Positions 1 through 12,951 of a DNA stretch of 64,000 bases are shown piece by piece (position 1 is the stretch's first letter; each line of letters begins with the position of its first letter). A program made the position numbers and the translations under genes. The notes under the pieces are model-generated. The model searched no databases. It was given only the letters and a program-made list of their open reading frames with translations, and had not been told where the DNA came from. Location: assembly GCA_014529385.2 (NCBI GenBank), contig CM043971.1, positions 91,623,340-91,687,339 on the forward strand, read 5' to 3'. The stretch is from Adiantum capillus-veneris. Its lineage: Eukaryota > Streptophyta > Polypodiopsida > Polypodiales > Pteridaceae.

Positions 1-636
1 GGCAAAAATTCTCCTTTTCCCCTTACTCTCAATTGACATTTTTGAAATTGAAAACGGTACAATATTAAGCTGAGATACATTTTTCATGAACACAAGGTCC
101 ATTAACATGTCAAATGTGTTCTAATAATCATTTATTAGAGGAAAAAATGATGTCTTCTTGAGGCCATCGTGAAGTCTTCACCTTGTTTTGCATTCTATTG
201 TTTTAGAATGCTAAAGTGAAGCTTATACACACACACACATATATTAATTAGTTCTTTTTATTTCACCTTTCATTTGGCTTTACATTTCTTGCATTTTATA
301 GCTTGATTCCAATCAGTGTTAATGTTCGAAAAAGTCTCTTTTATTAAGCGGCTATTGATTGAGTTTCCTCTTCACACAAAGAAGAAAATCGGAAATACTA
401 GCAGAAATTTTGAGATTTTTAAAATTTTTAGATGAGTTTCTCACATATTTCATCGGTTTTTCTTCCGTTTACCATGGTTTGCAGCTAGCTAGTCTCGATT
501 TTCAATCGGCTCAAGACTAAGTTGAGGCAATCCTTTCCCAAACACTGATACTAGCTTAATTCAACCTAACAATTTTATCACTTTCTTATTGTTTTTGAAA
601 GCTGTCGTGACCCTTTCACTTGTTTTCTATAGTTAC
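1..636. other. AT-rich non-coding stretch
   Basis: No convincing reading frame, RNA gene or repeat longer than a short CA run near position 228 is visible on either strand. Confidence 0.5.
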
Positions 637-1322
637 CTAGAGTAATATTAGCATCCTTAAAGAAGAATAAGTAATAATTGTCGAGATGTGTTGAGGAAAA
701 AGATGTATGTCTTCCCAACTGGTAGCAACCCAGTTCTTTAGAGCTTCAAAGGATGGCCTTGGACCATGACAAAGGCCAATAACTACACGGTCTGTCAGTT
801 GATTAAACCATGTATTCAGGGCATCTTGTGTGTTATGGTTACACAATCGACCTCTTCAAGGTTTGTTTGAGCTTCCCTACTGTTAGGAGAAGGGGGCGAT
901 TTTTGAGGAGTTATTCCTCCATGAGAACTGCTGTGAGTATCCTCAAACTGGTCTGGAGGGAGAAGATGGGGGTTACTAACGAAATGTCCTAAAGTTTTCT
1001 CTATGTTCACTCCTTCATGCATGTTCGAGAAATTGTGCTAAAGCATTGGTGATAAAAAGTGCATACCTTCAAAAGAGAGGGTTGAAGAATTTGTCCTGGG
1101 ACCCCTAAAAGCTTCTGCATAAGACATAGGTGGGACAGTCGCGTGAGACCCTGGTACAAGGTTGAGTTGTGTTGCTTGCATGTGGTGCATGCAAGCTAAT
1201 ACGATGTATGGGATGAGCCCATTTGACATTGCTAGGTTAGGCTCAAGGGTTTCTCCTCCTGGGAGCAGCTCGGTTTGCACCAACTTACTGCCTGAGGGAT
1301 GGATATAGCACTGCAAGGGCAC
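637..1322 (-). pseudogene. Possible DUF4283-like remnant
   Basis: Three open segments on the minus strand (1322-1038, 1022-816 and 846-637) read like one decayed coding region. The first ends with a SYAEAF-type stretch. The last has the pattern VVIG-C-G-RPSFEALKNWV followed by SW, which resembles the start of the DUF4283 domain found in plant retroelement and zinc-knuckle proteins. The first two segments share a frame separated by a stop; the third is in another frame. No reverse transcriptase follows. The assignment rests on a short pattern and is weak; it could be chance. Confidence 0.3.
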
Positions 1323-1954
1323 TCATCAACTTGGTGAAGTTGCTTTCGAGGACGCCATGGGAGGTGCATACAAGTTTAGGGGATTAGAAGTGAAGACATT
1401 ATAGAGGGTGCCATGCAATGCCATGGAGAGGCCCTCCCACGAGGGATGGGAAAGGGACTATCAACACAGGAGGGTTGCAAGAAGGCCTGAAGAGGGGCAG
1501 GGAGACAACTAAAACCCTATGTGTGGAGTTAAGCATTAGTACGGTGCCATGCACTCGCACTCCCGTGGCAACTGCTCATCTTGATAAAAAAATTAAGTTT
1601 CAATGGATGTTGGTGGGCATCCAATCCATAAAAATCCAAGAAAAGAAACCTACGATGTACTTAATTACCTCGTTGACATCAAAATGTGATAAAGTTTGTG
1701 ACAAGTGGGCATGAAGAAACCGCGGGCGATTTATAAGACGCTTATTTATTATACAGCGAGGTTATAAGGTGTGCTTTTTGCAAAAAGTCCAGTTACGTTT
1801 GTCCTGGCATAATTCAAAACTGGGCCTCGTAAACTAACAACTGGCTTTCTATTAGTGAGCTTGTCAGTTCGTCGTTAGCGTGCGCTGTTGCAGAGCGCGA
1901 AGGGCTGTGAGTGGTGAAATCTTGAGCTCGGAAGAGCGTGTATGTGCATTGTGT

Positions 1955-1957
<3 letters not shown>
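1323..1957. other. Non-coding stretch upstream of the first gene
   Basis: No supported gene. A 98-codon open frame at 1418-1714 has no recognisable composition or motif and is not called. The stretch just before 1958 probably contains the promoter of the gene at 2144, but I see no clear TATA box. Confidence 0.4.
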
Positions 1958-1997
<40 letters not shown>

Positions 1998-2068
1998 GAG
2001 ATAGCAGCGCGCGCGTTTGCTTCACCGCGCAGCTAGCTACCGTCTGAGTGTGTGTGTGTGTGTGTGTC

Positions 2069-2099
<31 letters not shown>

Positions 2100-2104
2100 G
2101 AGAG
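1958..2104. repeat. GA and GT microsatellites in the 5' leader
   Basis: Runs of AG (1958-1994), GT (about 2050-2068) and AG (about 2071-2105) lie directly upstream of the ATG at 2144. Such GA-rich leaders are common in plant genes and also precede the genes at the right end of this window. Confidence 0.85.
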
Positions 2105-2143
2105 AGGAGTGGGTTGTCTCCTTAGCTTCCTCTAGCGATCGCC

Positions 2144-2861
2144 ATGCCGAAGCGCAGGTGCCGCTATCTGTTCATTCCGAGCTTGCGGGCTAAAGCTGCA
2201 GGCCATCAAGGCGTGCCCTACACAAAGATGGGAGCAGAGCAGAAGAAGAAGAAGAGGCTGGGAGTGCGCAGATTGATCAGCAAATGCCTGAAGTCGCGGA
2301 AGGCGCTGGCGTCGAAGGTGCCAGAGGGGCTAGTCACGACGCCGGCTCGAGTGCTGAGCACAGTGAAAAACATCTATGGAAGCCTCTTCTCAACCGCCAA
2401 GAAGGGCTTCTCCCCAATGCTGGTCATGGGCTTTCATTGGTCTCTTCCGACGTCTCTACCTGCCAGGTGACCACCCCCATGTTTCTCTTCTTTATTTACG
2501 TTGTTGTTTTCTTCTCCTCATGCTTAGCCTTCATTCTGTTCTTGTCTTCATCATCCTAGAGTGGTTATCCCATTCAGTGCGTCTTGGGCTCAAGACTTGG
2601 CTTGAATAGCAGGTCTTGAGCTCAAGACTGGTTCAATAGATCTCTTGATAGTCGTGTCTCTGCCATTTCTCTTCTTCTTCTTCTTCTCTCTCTCTCTCTC
2701 AAAATCCCCACATCAAACTTCAGAGTGCTGGTGGTCATCGCCTGGTCTCTTTCTTTCTATTCGACACCACAAGGCAGCCAGAAGCCCGTGTGAAACTCGT
2801 GGCTGGCATCGTCACCGTCGCCGCTACTGCTGAGAAAGGTGCTTGCTCCAATGGATCTTGA
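2144..2861 (+). CDS. Small basic protein of unknown function, two exons
   Basis: Exon 1 runs 2144-2466 and starts in a good context (GCCATGC). It encodes a lysine- and arginine-rich N-terminus with a KKKKR cluster near residue 30. A donor (CCAG/GTGACC) at 2467 and an acceptor (TTCAGAG) ending at 2725, preceded by a long CT tract, define a 259-bp intron. Exon 2 (2726-2861) continues the same GC-rich codon style, with GTC, GCC and CTG codons, to a TGA. The product would be 152 aa. The exon 2 part has a hydrophobic stretch (LVSFFLF) and a VKLVAGIVTVAA segment. I do not recognise the family. Without splicing, the frame ends at 2470 as a 108-aa protein. The gene model is inferred from splice signals and codon bias only. 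Confidence 0.45.
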
Positions 2862-3053
2862 ACTTCCTTGTCATTGCCAAAGCTCAGCTTTCTGTTCTAT
2901 GATACTGTCGTTGTACAGCTCCATTTGTATGACCTATTTGAAGAAAACAATATTCAAGATCCCCGATGCGTAAGAATACTTATTGTTGCTTTTTTAATGG
3001 CATGTGTGAGAGAGGGGCCTACTCTTCTTGCGTGTGTGTTTATGGGGGGGGGG

Positions 3054-3055
<2 letters not shown>

Positions 3056-3094
<39 letters not shown>
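3056..3094. repeat. GA microsatellite
   Basis: About 19 GA units preceded by a run of nine G. Confidence 0.9.
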
Positions 3095-3095
<1 letters not shown>

Positions 3096-3492
3096 ATTGT
3101 CTTCATACGTGTAGGCCACTATGAGATATAGTTGTTCGTTTTCCATGTTCTATATAGAGGGGCATTGAGTAGGATGTTACACACACTCTTCCTCATTCTC
3201 TTACGTAGGCTATTGTCACTCTTCACCCGCTGCCCACAGCGTCAAATGGTTTGTTTCTAAGTTCTAGCTAATCAAATAGTGTACCCTATTTTGTTCCCCA
3301 TTCCTATTCCTATTCAAGGGCAATTTTTTTACAAGCTCTTTATGATGATACGATTTTGACCTTCATGCGATGAAAAAAATGCTTTAATTAAATAGGCGCA
3401 TGAGTGTCAATTTCTATCGTAGATTGGCACAATGTTTTTAAAAATCTATACTTAGGCCATATCATGTACCCTGTTTGAAACCCCCCGCTAGC

Positions 3493-3493
<1 letters not shown>

Positions 3494-3530
<37 letters not shown>
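3494..3530. repeat. Poly-C run of about 37 bases
   Basis: A homopolymer C tract of unusual length; its exact size may be uncertain in the assembly. Confidence 0.9.
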
Positions 3531-4032
3531 TTCTCCCCAAACACATACACGAAATTACACATAGACATAGGGTGGGTTCAGACTAGGCAACCGAAGAAAA
3601 ATGCAAAGGGGCGTCGATCCTCCATGGCAAACTTTGATTGGTTGGAGTTGAGGCACTCTTCCGCCGGGCCCTCCATTTTTCTTCCGACTTGCCTCGGAAG
3701 AGTTGATGGCCTCTCTCAACCCCCTTCACTTTTTCACTTTTCCTCCTCCACACTGTTCACACTACGCGATGACAGATTTACGAAAGCTTGTTTCTTTCGC
3801 TGCTTTAGTATGAACCCAGCCATAGAGAACTTGGATGCCTCATCTCATCGACAGTGCTTTGTTTCAGTGTCTTGGAAACACAAATTAAGTGGTATTAGAG
3901 GACAAAGATGGTTATCTTTGGGGAGTGTTCAATTTAGTTCTAATGCCCTTGACCTAAGAGTGTAAGTGTGTGTACCCTTCCACCTATGAAGCATAACATT
4001 GCATCATTTTTATCTTCCAAAGTACTTTTAGT

Positions 4033-4036
<4 letters not shown>

Positions 4037-4081
<45 letters not shown>

Positions 4082-4098
4082 CCCCCGCCCCCCCCCCC
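4037..4098. repeat. CT microsatellite followed by a C-rich run
   Basis: About 21 CT units, then two C runs broken by a single G. Confidence 0.9.
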
Positions 4099-4615
4099 CA
4101 ACACATCGATCTTTGAGGTCTCTTGGGATCATTCCCACAACGTTAAAATGACTCCTCTTCTCTTTGGGTCTCACCCCTTCAACCCTAGGGCGGTCCACTA
4201 TTAAGAAATTATGTGTATAAGGCGCTTTTATTGCAGATTTTGAAAACCCTCATTTAGGTAATTATCTTCCTCTCCATAGCTTTGAAGATGGCAAGCTCAT
4301 GGAACCCTTAATTTTTGTAAATTATAACAGCCTTTCATGAAGTTGCTTCAATTCCGCATGCAAGTTCAATAGAAAGCCTTAGCTAGCCCTATTTTTACAC
4401 CTTCTAACATACAAAAGGGCACCAATCGAAAGTGTATCTTATCAAACACAAAGGGATATTAATTCTCTTGAAACTTACAAAAAAACGTTTACATAAGGGA
4501 TTTTTTTTAACAATTCTAAAGTGTAATTAGATGTAACGAATTTTTAGAAAAGGCCTTAAACACATATGATACAATAGTACTATATAGAGTGACCTATGCG
4601 AATCAAAGGGGAGAT

Positions 4616-4759
4616 ACACAGATTGACTAGAAAAGGGTGAGTTATATTCATAAAAAATCTATATGTAGCAGAAGTGGTTATTCAATCCCATTTTTAACAC
4701 CTGTTAACACAGATTGACTAGAAAAGAGTGTGCAACATTCATAAAAAATCCATTTATGA
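4616..4759. repeat. Imperfect direct repeat, two copies of about 53 bp
   Basis: ACACAGATTGACTAGAAAAG starts at 4616 and again at 4707. Each copy is followed by a similar CATTCATAAAAAATC-type stretch, and the period is 91 bp. Confidence 0.75.
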
Positions 4760-4826
4760 GTTTTATAGTTTGGCCTTGAATACACATGACATGGAGGCTA
4801 TATATATATATATATATATATAGATA

Positions 4827-5433
4827 GTCAACCCTCCCAAGCTTCAGCCACTTCTCATGGCTTCGATAGGCGGAAAATGAATTATTCATCATAGCATGGC
4901 TTTTTTGACTGCTAAAGTCTTGGGTACCCAAATCTTAAGACTCAATTTTGGAATTTCATCATCTTGAGAACTGAGACCTTTCTAAGGGCATTACAAAGAT
5001 GTCATAAGGTAGAACACAAAGAAACTTTAGTAGCGAAGGTACAAGTAGGAGAAGGAAAAAAGGAATGCTCTCAATTAAACCAAAGTAACACAGGTAGGAT
5101 ATAGAAGAACAGGGAGGATAGAGACAAATAGTAGACAGTACACAACCAACAATGCACCAAAATTAAATGTTAGTTTTATTGATCAAGGCTGTGTTTGCTC
5201 ACAATGACGCCACATCACTTGGACTGGCATCTATGATCCCCCATGGTGATGGTAGAATTAAATGAGGCTTCAAGTTAACCGTTTGAAGTGTGGGCAACAA
5301 GCATGGCTAAGGTTCATGGGTGGGGGTATTCTTGGTCGTGGCACCCATGGTGGGAAATCGGTAGCTAGTGTGCATAGGTAGGACACCATGTACTACCAAG
5401 CCTTGAGGTACAATCCTTATAATATGTGAGAGG

Positions 5434-5500
<67 letters not shown>

Positions 5501-6119
5501 TATATATATATAGTCAACCCTCCCAAGCTTCAGCCACTTCTCATGGCTTCGATAGGCGGAAAATGAATTATTCATCATAGCATGGCTTTTTTGACTGCTA
5601 AAGTCTTGGGTACCCAAATCTTAAGACTCAATTTTGGAATTTCATCATCTTGAGAACTGAGACCTTTCTAAGGGCATTACAAAGATGTCATAAGGTAGAA
5701 CACAAAGAAACTTTAGTAGCGAAGGTACAAGTAGGAGAAGGAAAAAAGGAATGCTCTCAATTAAACCAAAGTAACACAGGTAGGATATAGAAGAACAGGG
5801 AGGATAGAGACAAATAGTAGACAGTACACAACCAACAATGCACCAAAATTAAATGTTAGTTTTATTGATCAAGGCTGTGTTTGCTCACAATGACGCCACA
5901 TCACTTGGACTGGCATCTATGATCCCCCATGGTGATGGTAGAATTAAATGAGGCTTCAAGTTAACCGTTCGAAGTGTGGGCAACAAGCATGGCTAAGGTT
6001 CATGGGTGGGGGTATTCTTGGTCGTGGCACCCATGGTGGGAAATCGGTAGCTAGTGTGCATAGGTAGGACACCATGTACTACCAAGCCTTGAGGTACAAT
6101 CCTTATAATATGTGAGAGG

Positions 6120-6208
<89 letters not shown>

Positions 6209-6827
6209 TATATATATATAGTCAACCCTCCCAAGCTTCAGCCACTTCTCATGGCTTCGATAGGCGGAAAATGAATTATTCATCATAGCATGGCTTTTTT
6301 GACTGCTAAAGTCTTGGGTACCCAAATCTTAAGACTCAATTTTGGAATTTCATCATCTTGAGAACTGAGACCTTTCTAAGGGCATTACAAAGATGTCATA
6401 AGGTAGAACACAAAGAAACTTTAGTAGCGAAGGTACAAGTAGGAGAAGGAAAAAAGGAATGCTCTCAATTAAACCAAAGTAACACAGGTAGGATATAGAA
6501 GAACAGGGAGGATAGAGACAAATAGTAGACAGTACACAACCAACAATGCACCAAAATTAAATGTTAGTTTTATTGATCAAGGCTGTGTTTGCTCACAATG
6601 ACGCCACATCACTTGGACTGGCATCTATGATCCCCCATGGTGATGGTAGAATTAAATGAGGCTTCAAGTTAACCGTTCGAAGTGTGGGCAACAAGCATGG
6701 CTAAGGTTCATGGGTGGGGGTATTCTTGGTCGTGGCACCCATGGTGGGAAATCGGTAGCTAGTGTGCATAGGTAGGACACCATGTACTACCAAGCCTTGA
6801 GGTACAATCCTTATAATATGTGAGAGG

Positions 6828-6868
<41 letters not shown>

Positions 6869-7499
6869 TATATATATATAGTCAACCCTCCCAAGCTTCA
6901 GCCACTTCTCATGGCTTCGATAGGCGGAAAATGAATTATTCATCATAGCATGGCTTTTTTGACTGCTAAAGTCTTGGGTACCCAAATCTTAAGACTCAAT
7001 TTTGGAATTTCATCATCTTGAGAACTGAGACCTTTCTAAGGGCATTACAAAGATGTCATAAGGTAGAACACAAAGAAACTTTAGTAGCGAAGGTACAAGT
7101 AGGAGAAGGAAAAAAGGAATGCTCTCAATTAAACCAAAGTAACACAGGTAGGATATAGAAGAACAGGGAGGATAGAGACAAATAGTAGACAGTACACAAC
7201 CAACAATGCACCAAAATTAAATGTTAGTTTTATTGATCAAGGCTGTGTTTGCTCACAATGACGCCACATCACTTGGACTGGCATCTATGATCCCCCATGG
7301 TGATGGTAGAATTAAATGAGGCTTCAAGTTAACCGTTCGAAGTGTGGGCAACAAGCATGGCTAAGGTTCATGGGTGGGGGTATTCTTGGTCGTGGCACCC
7401 ATGGTGGGAAATCGGTAGCTAGTGTGCATAGGTAGGACACCATGTACTACCAAGCCTTGAGGTACAATCCTTATAATATGTGAGAGGCTATATATATAT

Positions 7500-7530
<31 letters not shown>

Positions 7531-8134
7531 GTCAACCCTCCCAAGCTTCAGCCACTTCTCATGGCTTCGATAGGCGGAAAATGAATTATTCATCATAGCA
7601 TGGCTTTTTTGACTGCTAAAGTCTTGGGTACCCAAATCTTAAGACTCAATTTTGGAATTTCATCATCTTGAGAACTGAGACCTTTCTAAGGGCATTACAA
7701 AGATGTCATAAGGTAGAACACAAAGAAACTTTAGTAGAGAAGGTACAAGTAGGAGAAGGAAAAAAGGAATGCTCTCAATTTAAACCAAAGTAACACAGGT
7801 AGGATATAGAAGAACAGGGAGGATAGAGACAAATAATAGACAGTACACAACCAACAATGCACCAAAATTAAATGTTAGTTTTATTGATCAAGGCTGTGTT
7901 TGCTCACAATGACGCCACATCACTTGGACTGGCATCTATGATCCCCCATGGTGATGGTAGAATTAAATGAGGCTTCAAGTTAATCGTTCGAAGTGTGGGC
8001 AACAAGCATGGCTAAGGTTCATGGGTGGGGGTATTCTTGGTCGTGGCACCCATGGTGGGAAATCGGTAGCTAGTGTGCATAGGTAGGACACCATGCACTA
8101 CCAAGCCTTGAGGTACAATCCTCATAATATGTGA
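4827..8134. repeat. Five-copy tandem array of a ~0.6-kb unit with TA-microsatellite linkers
   Basis: The unit begins GTCAACCCTCCCAAGC and starts at 4827, 5513, 6221, 6881 and 7531. Each copy has a core of about 608 bp ending near AATATGTGAGAGGC, then a TA tract of about 78, 100, 52 and 42 bp for copies 1-4; a TA tract also precedes copy 1. Copies 2-4 look almost identical. Copy 1 differs by, for example, GTTTGAAG for GTTCGAAG. Copy 5 has the most changes and no TA tail. Short frames beginning MGTQDFSSQK recur on the minus strand of every copy simply because the array is repeated; nothing suggests a protein. Copy-to-copy similarity indicates recent amplification. Confidence 0.95.
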
Positions 8135-8516
8135 AACGGAAGTAAGCTAATAACATCAACCGTAGAAAAATTATATTGATAAGAGACAGAGAGTGTTTCA
8201 TTAAGGAGATTCCTCATGAGAAAGAGAGAGTTCTTGGTTGGAGTCTACAGCAAGAAACAACATAACTAGATAGCTTGGCATGAACAATAACTTGAAAGAG
8301 AGAGGAATTAAAACTGACAACAATTGAGATTTACTTGGAGCTGGTTCCCCCTCCAAAAGAACTTTGTATTATAGCTTGAAGGCTATTGTTACATGCTAAG
8401 GGCTAGCCAATGAATGGATTTCTTCATATCAAGCAAGAGGGTTAGTATTGTGACAAGTGCCGTTTATTCCCTCTTTGGAAAGAGAGCTTAATTTTTTAAT
8501 TTAATTAAGCTAGATT
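8135..8516. other. Non-coding stretch after the tandem array
   Basis: No gene or clear repeat seen; AT-rich, with several AAAGAGAGAG-type purine stretches. Confidence 0.4.
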
Positions 8517-8745
8517 CTTATTGGCTCTCAAGGTAGGCTATCCAATGAGAGTTAAGCTAGCTCGTGGGATGCTCAATTCTCATTGGTTCCCCTAATAGGC
8601 TATCCAATGGGATCAAGACTAGCTCATGTGGGACTCATTCTTATTGGTTCTCTTTGTGGGCTATCCAATGAGATTTAAGCTTGCTTTTATAAATCTAAGT
8701 TCTCGTTGATTCTTTATATTGGCTATCCAATAGGATTTAGGATTG
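8517..8745. repeat. Minisatellite, four ~61-bp units each pairing ATTGG with CCAAT
   Basis: Degenerate units start near 8517, 8579, 8640 and 8702. Each contains TTATTGG (or a variant) and, about 25 bp later, GGCTATCCAAT, so every unit carries an inverted ATTGG/CCAAT pair. Confidence 0.8.
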
Positions 8746-8813
8746 GTTGTGGACAATATAGCTAGGAGCCTGACATGTGTCCTTTATGGATTATATGAAA
8801 GAGGTGACTTCTC

Positions 8814-8814
<1 letters not shown>

Positions 8815-8855
<41 letters not shown>
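8815..8855. repeat. TG microsatellite
   Basis: About 20 uninterrupted TG units. Confidence 0.95.
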
Positions 8856-8856
<1 letters not shown>

Positions 8857-9639
8857 CCAATAACAATATAACATATACACCAAAGAATCCTTTCAAATTA
8901 CAAAATACACTAGAAACTATGTCAATGAAAAGGTGGTATAATTCTCATTCATAGTACAAAACAGTCTTTATACACAAGTACTAAAATCAAGAGCCTGAAG
9001 ATATAAAAGTCTGCCATCTTAAAGCCAAGGAACTTTGAAAACCATAGTTGAGAAGGTAACCCTCACCTGCACCCATGGAAACAACACAATATATAGTTAG
9101 CATTGGCACATATGCAAGTGATGCATGGGTATCCCACGTGTTATAGATGTCACCCAACTAGATTGCTTTCAAAGATAAATAGTAAAAAATCATAACATGT
9201 ATTCAGAGGTGGTTTCATCTACAAGGGGTTTCAAGGAAACCAAATGGATCCCTTTTTGCTTTGCAAGCTCTCATGAGATAAGGTCGGAGACGAGTTTTAT
9301 GAGCTTTTTTAGCCCCAAGGTGGGCCACATATACATGTTTCTTAACTTTCGAAATTTTGGCATTAATTGTCGCTATTTTTTTTTGGGTCAGTAATAGTGC
9401 TTATACATGCAGTCAATCTATACTTTGGAGTCGCCTGTAACACAAAGAAATGTTAGTAAGTGTGTACTACTCCTACCTAGATGGAGTCAAAAAAACCATA
9501 TGAAAGATAGTATGAAAGCTCAATTCCCTTTAACCATAAACCCATAACAGTGAGACATTCTAGAGTCCCTTAGTTGTTCCATAAGCCAAGGGAGTGTATC
9601 ATCAATGCTCATTACATAATATAAAAATGATGCAATAAG
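8856..9639. other. Non-coding stretch
   Basis: No gene supported; short open frames near 9200 and 9520 lack recognisable motifs. Confidence 0.4.
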
Positions 9640-9925
9640 CAACCATATTTGGCCATATGAGCAGCCATAAGGTAGCATGCACAACCATACTTGGCAATCA
9701 TATTCGGTCACAACCCTTCTTAACCATATTCACAAACACTCGGCCATATGAGCAACCATATCCATATGTAGCCACCATATTCGGCCACATAGGCAGTCAT
9801 AAGGTAACATGCACAACCATATTCGGCCACATTTCACACCCTTCACAGCCATAATCATAACCATATTCGACCACAACCATTTTTAACCATATTCTCAACC
9901 AATCATTCACAATTATATTCACCAC
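9640..9925. repeat. Degenerate minisatellite built on ACCATATTCGGCCAC
   Basis: Variants of CCATATTCGGCCAC recur many times. A longer segment (GCCATAAGGTAGCATGCACAACC) is repeated with few changes about 130 bp downstream, so there is higher-order structure. Confidence 0.75.
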
Positions 9926-10728
9926 ATGAGCAGCATTGCCCATGATCTGTCACATATAACGATCAACAAGTGTAGACCGTATCTGAGTAAGATAGGTAAG
10001 TTTAATACCAAACCCTAGAGGCACCATATCAAAGAAATATAACGTAGTAAAGCTGCCCCCAAAAAAAATTACCAAGTCGCTTGACTTAAACCCCCAAGGT
10101 AAGCCAATACCTACTGTAAAATATGGTCATCTACCAATTTGTAAGAGAAAACATCAGTCTTTTTTTTTAAAGAACACAAGGCAACCATTAAGCTGCATTG
10201 AGAAAGGCTTTTCAATGTATTTCACTACTCATATACATCCCTACTACAGTTTAGTAGACAAATATTGACAGTTTTAATTGAATTAAAAAAAACAGTGCCG
10301 CGGTTACCTAAGGGTCTGAAGAAGTAGCCAACTATTCCCATAATAGTCATACATCGACTTAGTCTAGTCAAAAACATGCATGAGTTCTACTACCATATCA
10401 AAGGCAAATCACAACACAACCAAGCAACTCAGACAGAAGTCCATATTGGAGACAAAATCACCTGAGATTGAGTCGGAGCAGCTAGCTCCACAATAGTTTG
10501 CTTGTCTTTGCCTTTTTCCATAGAGCCAACAACACACACCCTTGCGAGTTAAAGGTACATACACCTTTCACTAGTACACACACATACCACAGATGCACAC
10601 ATGTACCAATGCTAAGTGAGCATGTAAGCTCACCTTTTATAGGCTTTGGTGTCATTAGCCACATTCCATTCATAGCAGTAAGGCGGGTCCGTCTTCAAGA
10701 GGGGGAAGAACAAACAGTGCCACCTCGT
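9926..10728. other. Non-coding stretch
   Basis: No gene seen. The long frames that overlap the following CA tract on both strands are microsatellite translations. Confidence 0.4.
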
Positions 10729-12070
<1,342 letters not shown>

Positions 12071-12071
12071 A

Positions 12072-12301
12072 GGGAGGACACCACATTTGACATACATATC
12101 GGGTAGTGCTTTGCTAAGCTTCTATCGGTCTCTAAGCTTCATTAAGGCCCCACATTAAGCATACATACCGACCAAGACATCGTCCATACTCATTGCATCC
12201 CAAATGATGACATTTTTGTCAGAGAACTCAACAAGAACTTTTTGTGCCTTCGTAATAGCACCACATTTTGCATACATATCGGCCAAGCTCTGCCAAGCAA
12301 C
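12072..12301 (-). pseudogene. PPR protein remnant
   Basis: Read on the minus strand from 12301, the frame gives VAWQSLADMYAKCG followed by a helix-turn-helix stretch ending NVIIWDAM. This is the classic PLS-type pentatricopeptide repeat of plant organelle RNA-binding proteins. Downstream the frame passes two stops and shows a second, degraded MYVKCG motif near 12090. A third MYVKCG echo lies on the same strand near 12765-12790. PPR proteins bind organellar RNA one base per repeat. This copy has stops and no complete repeat series, so it is a dead fragment. Confidence 0.7.
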
Positions 12302-12951
12302 TCACTTTTCTACAGCAAACCACAACAGTTTTGGCCTTTCCCCACAATATTTGCATTGCAAAACCCGAAAAAAGACAAATACTTCGAGATGGCACTCCAA
12401 CCGAGTGGACCGGGCTAGTGTGGACCCGGCCCCCAATAAATCTTAATTAGTCAATAATTTGGCAACCGTAAGTCGAATCCCCGATCTGAAAAGACCGATG
12501 CGCTCCACAAAGTGAGCACTTCAATCCGATGCATTCATTTCACTTTTATCCCCTCAACTGTTGTTTCCCAATCCGGCACGGATCTGCAATCGACTTGAAC
12601 TTTAAACTGCCATAACTTCTTCATCGTAGCTCCAATCGACGATCCATTAAAACAGGCCGGTAGAGCACATCCAGCACTGCAGTTCCAGGGAACAATACCC
12701 CATCCGTGTTCACTTTAAGCATAACACTTTTTAGCATCATTAAGGCATGTTTTGGCCCTTTCAGCCGCATTTGACATACATTCAACATTGAACTCGGCCT
12801 GCAACCAGCCCTTAATCACTGTTCATTAAACATATAAGCTTCAAACAAACTTAATGTGCATTTTTTTGGCATCTTTCTTTGCATGGGAGCGGAGCTGCAC
12901 GACATTCACCCCCTCTGAACCTGCACAGCCTCCGGTCTGTGCCAATTGCAC
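12302..12951. other. Non-coding stretch between the PPR remnant and a Ty3 remnant
   Basis: No intact gene. Part may be the 3' untranslated or LTR region of the minus-strand Ty3 element that follows, but I cannot find a matching LTR copy. Confidence 0.35.

Larger units (their letters stand above)
2862..4613. other. Intergenic, microsatellite-rich
   Basis: No supported gene. The stretch holds a G run and GA tract, a 37-base C run and a CT tract, listed separately. A 113-codon frame at 3624-3965 has no protein-like features I can name and is left out. Confidence 0.5.

Noticed and set aside
2839-2968. Third exon for the gene at 2144 after a GT at 2839
   Set aside because: The only in-phase acceptor would leave an intron of about 50 bp. 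Reading straight through gives a stop at 2861, which is simpler.
4704-6985. Recurring minus-strand frame beginning MGTQDFSSQK
   Set aside because: It is repeated only because the tandem unit is repeated, and it ends in TA-tract Tyr-Ile runs; no domain or codon bias supports a gene.
8517-9925. CRISPR-like array
   Set aside because: Repeats are degenerate, without constant repeats and unique spacers, and the DNA is eukaryotic.
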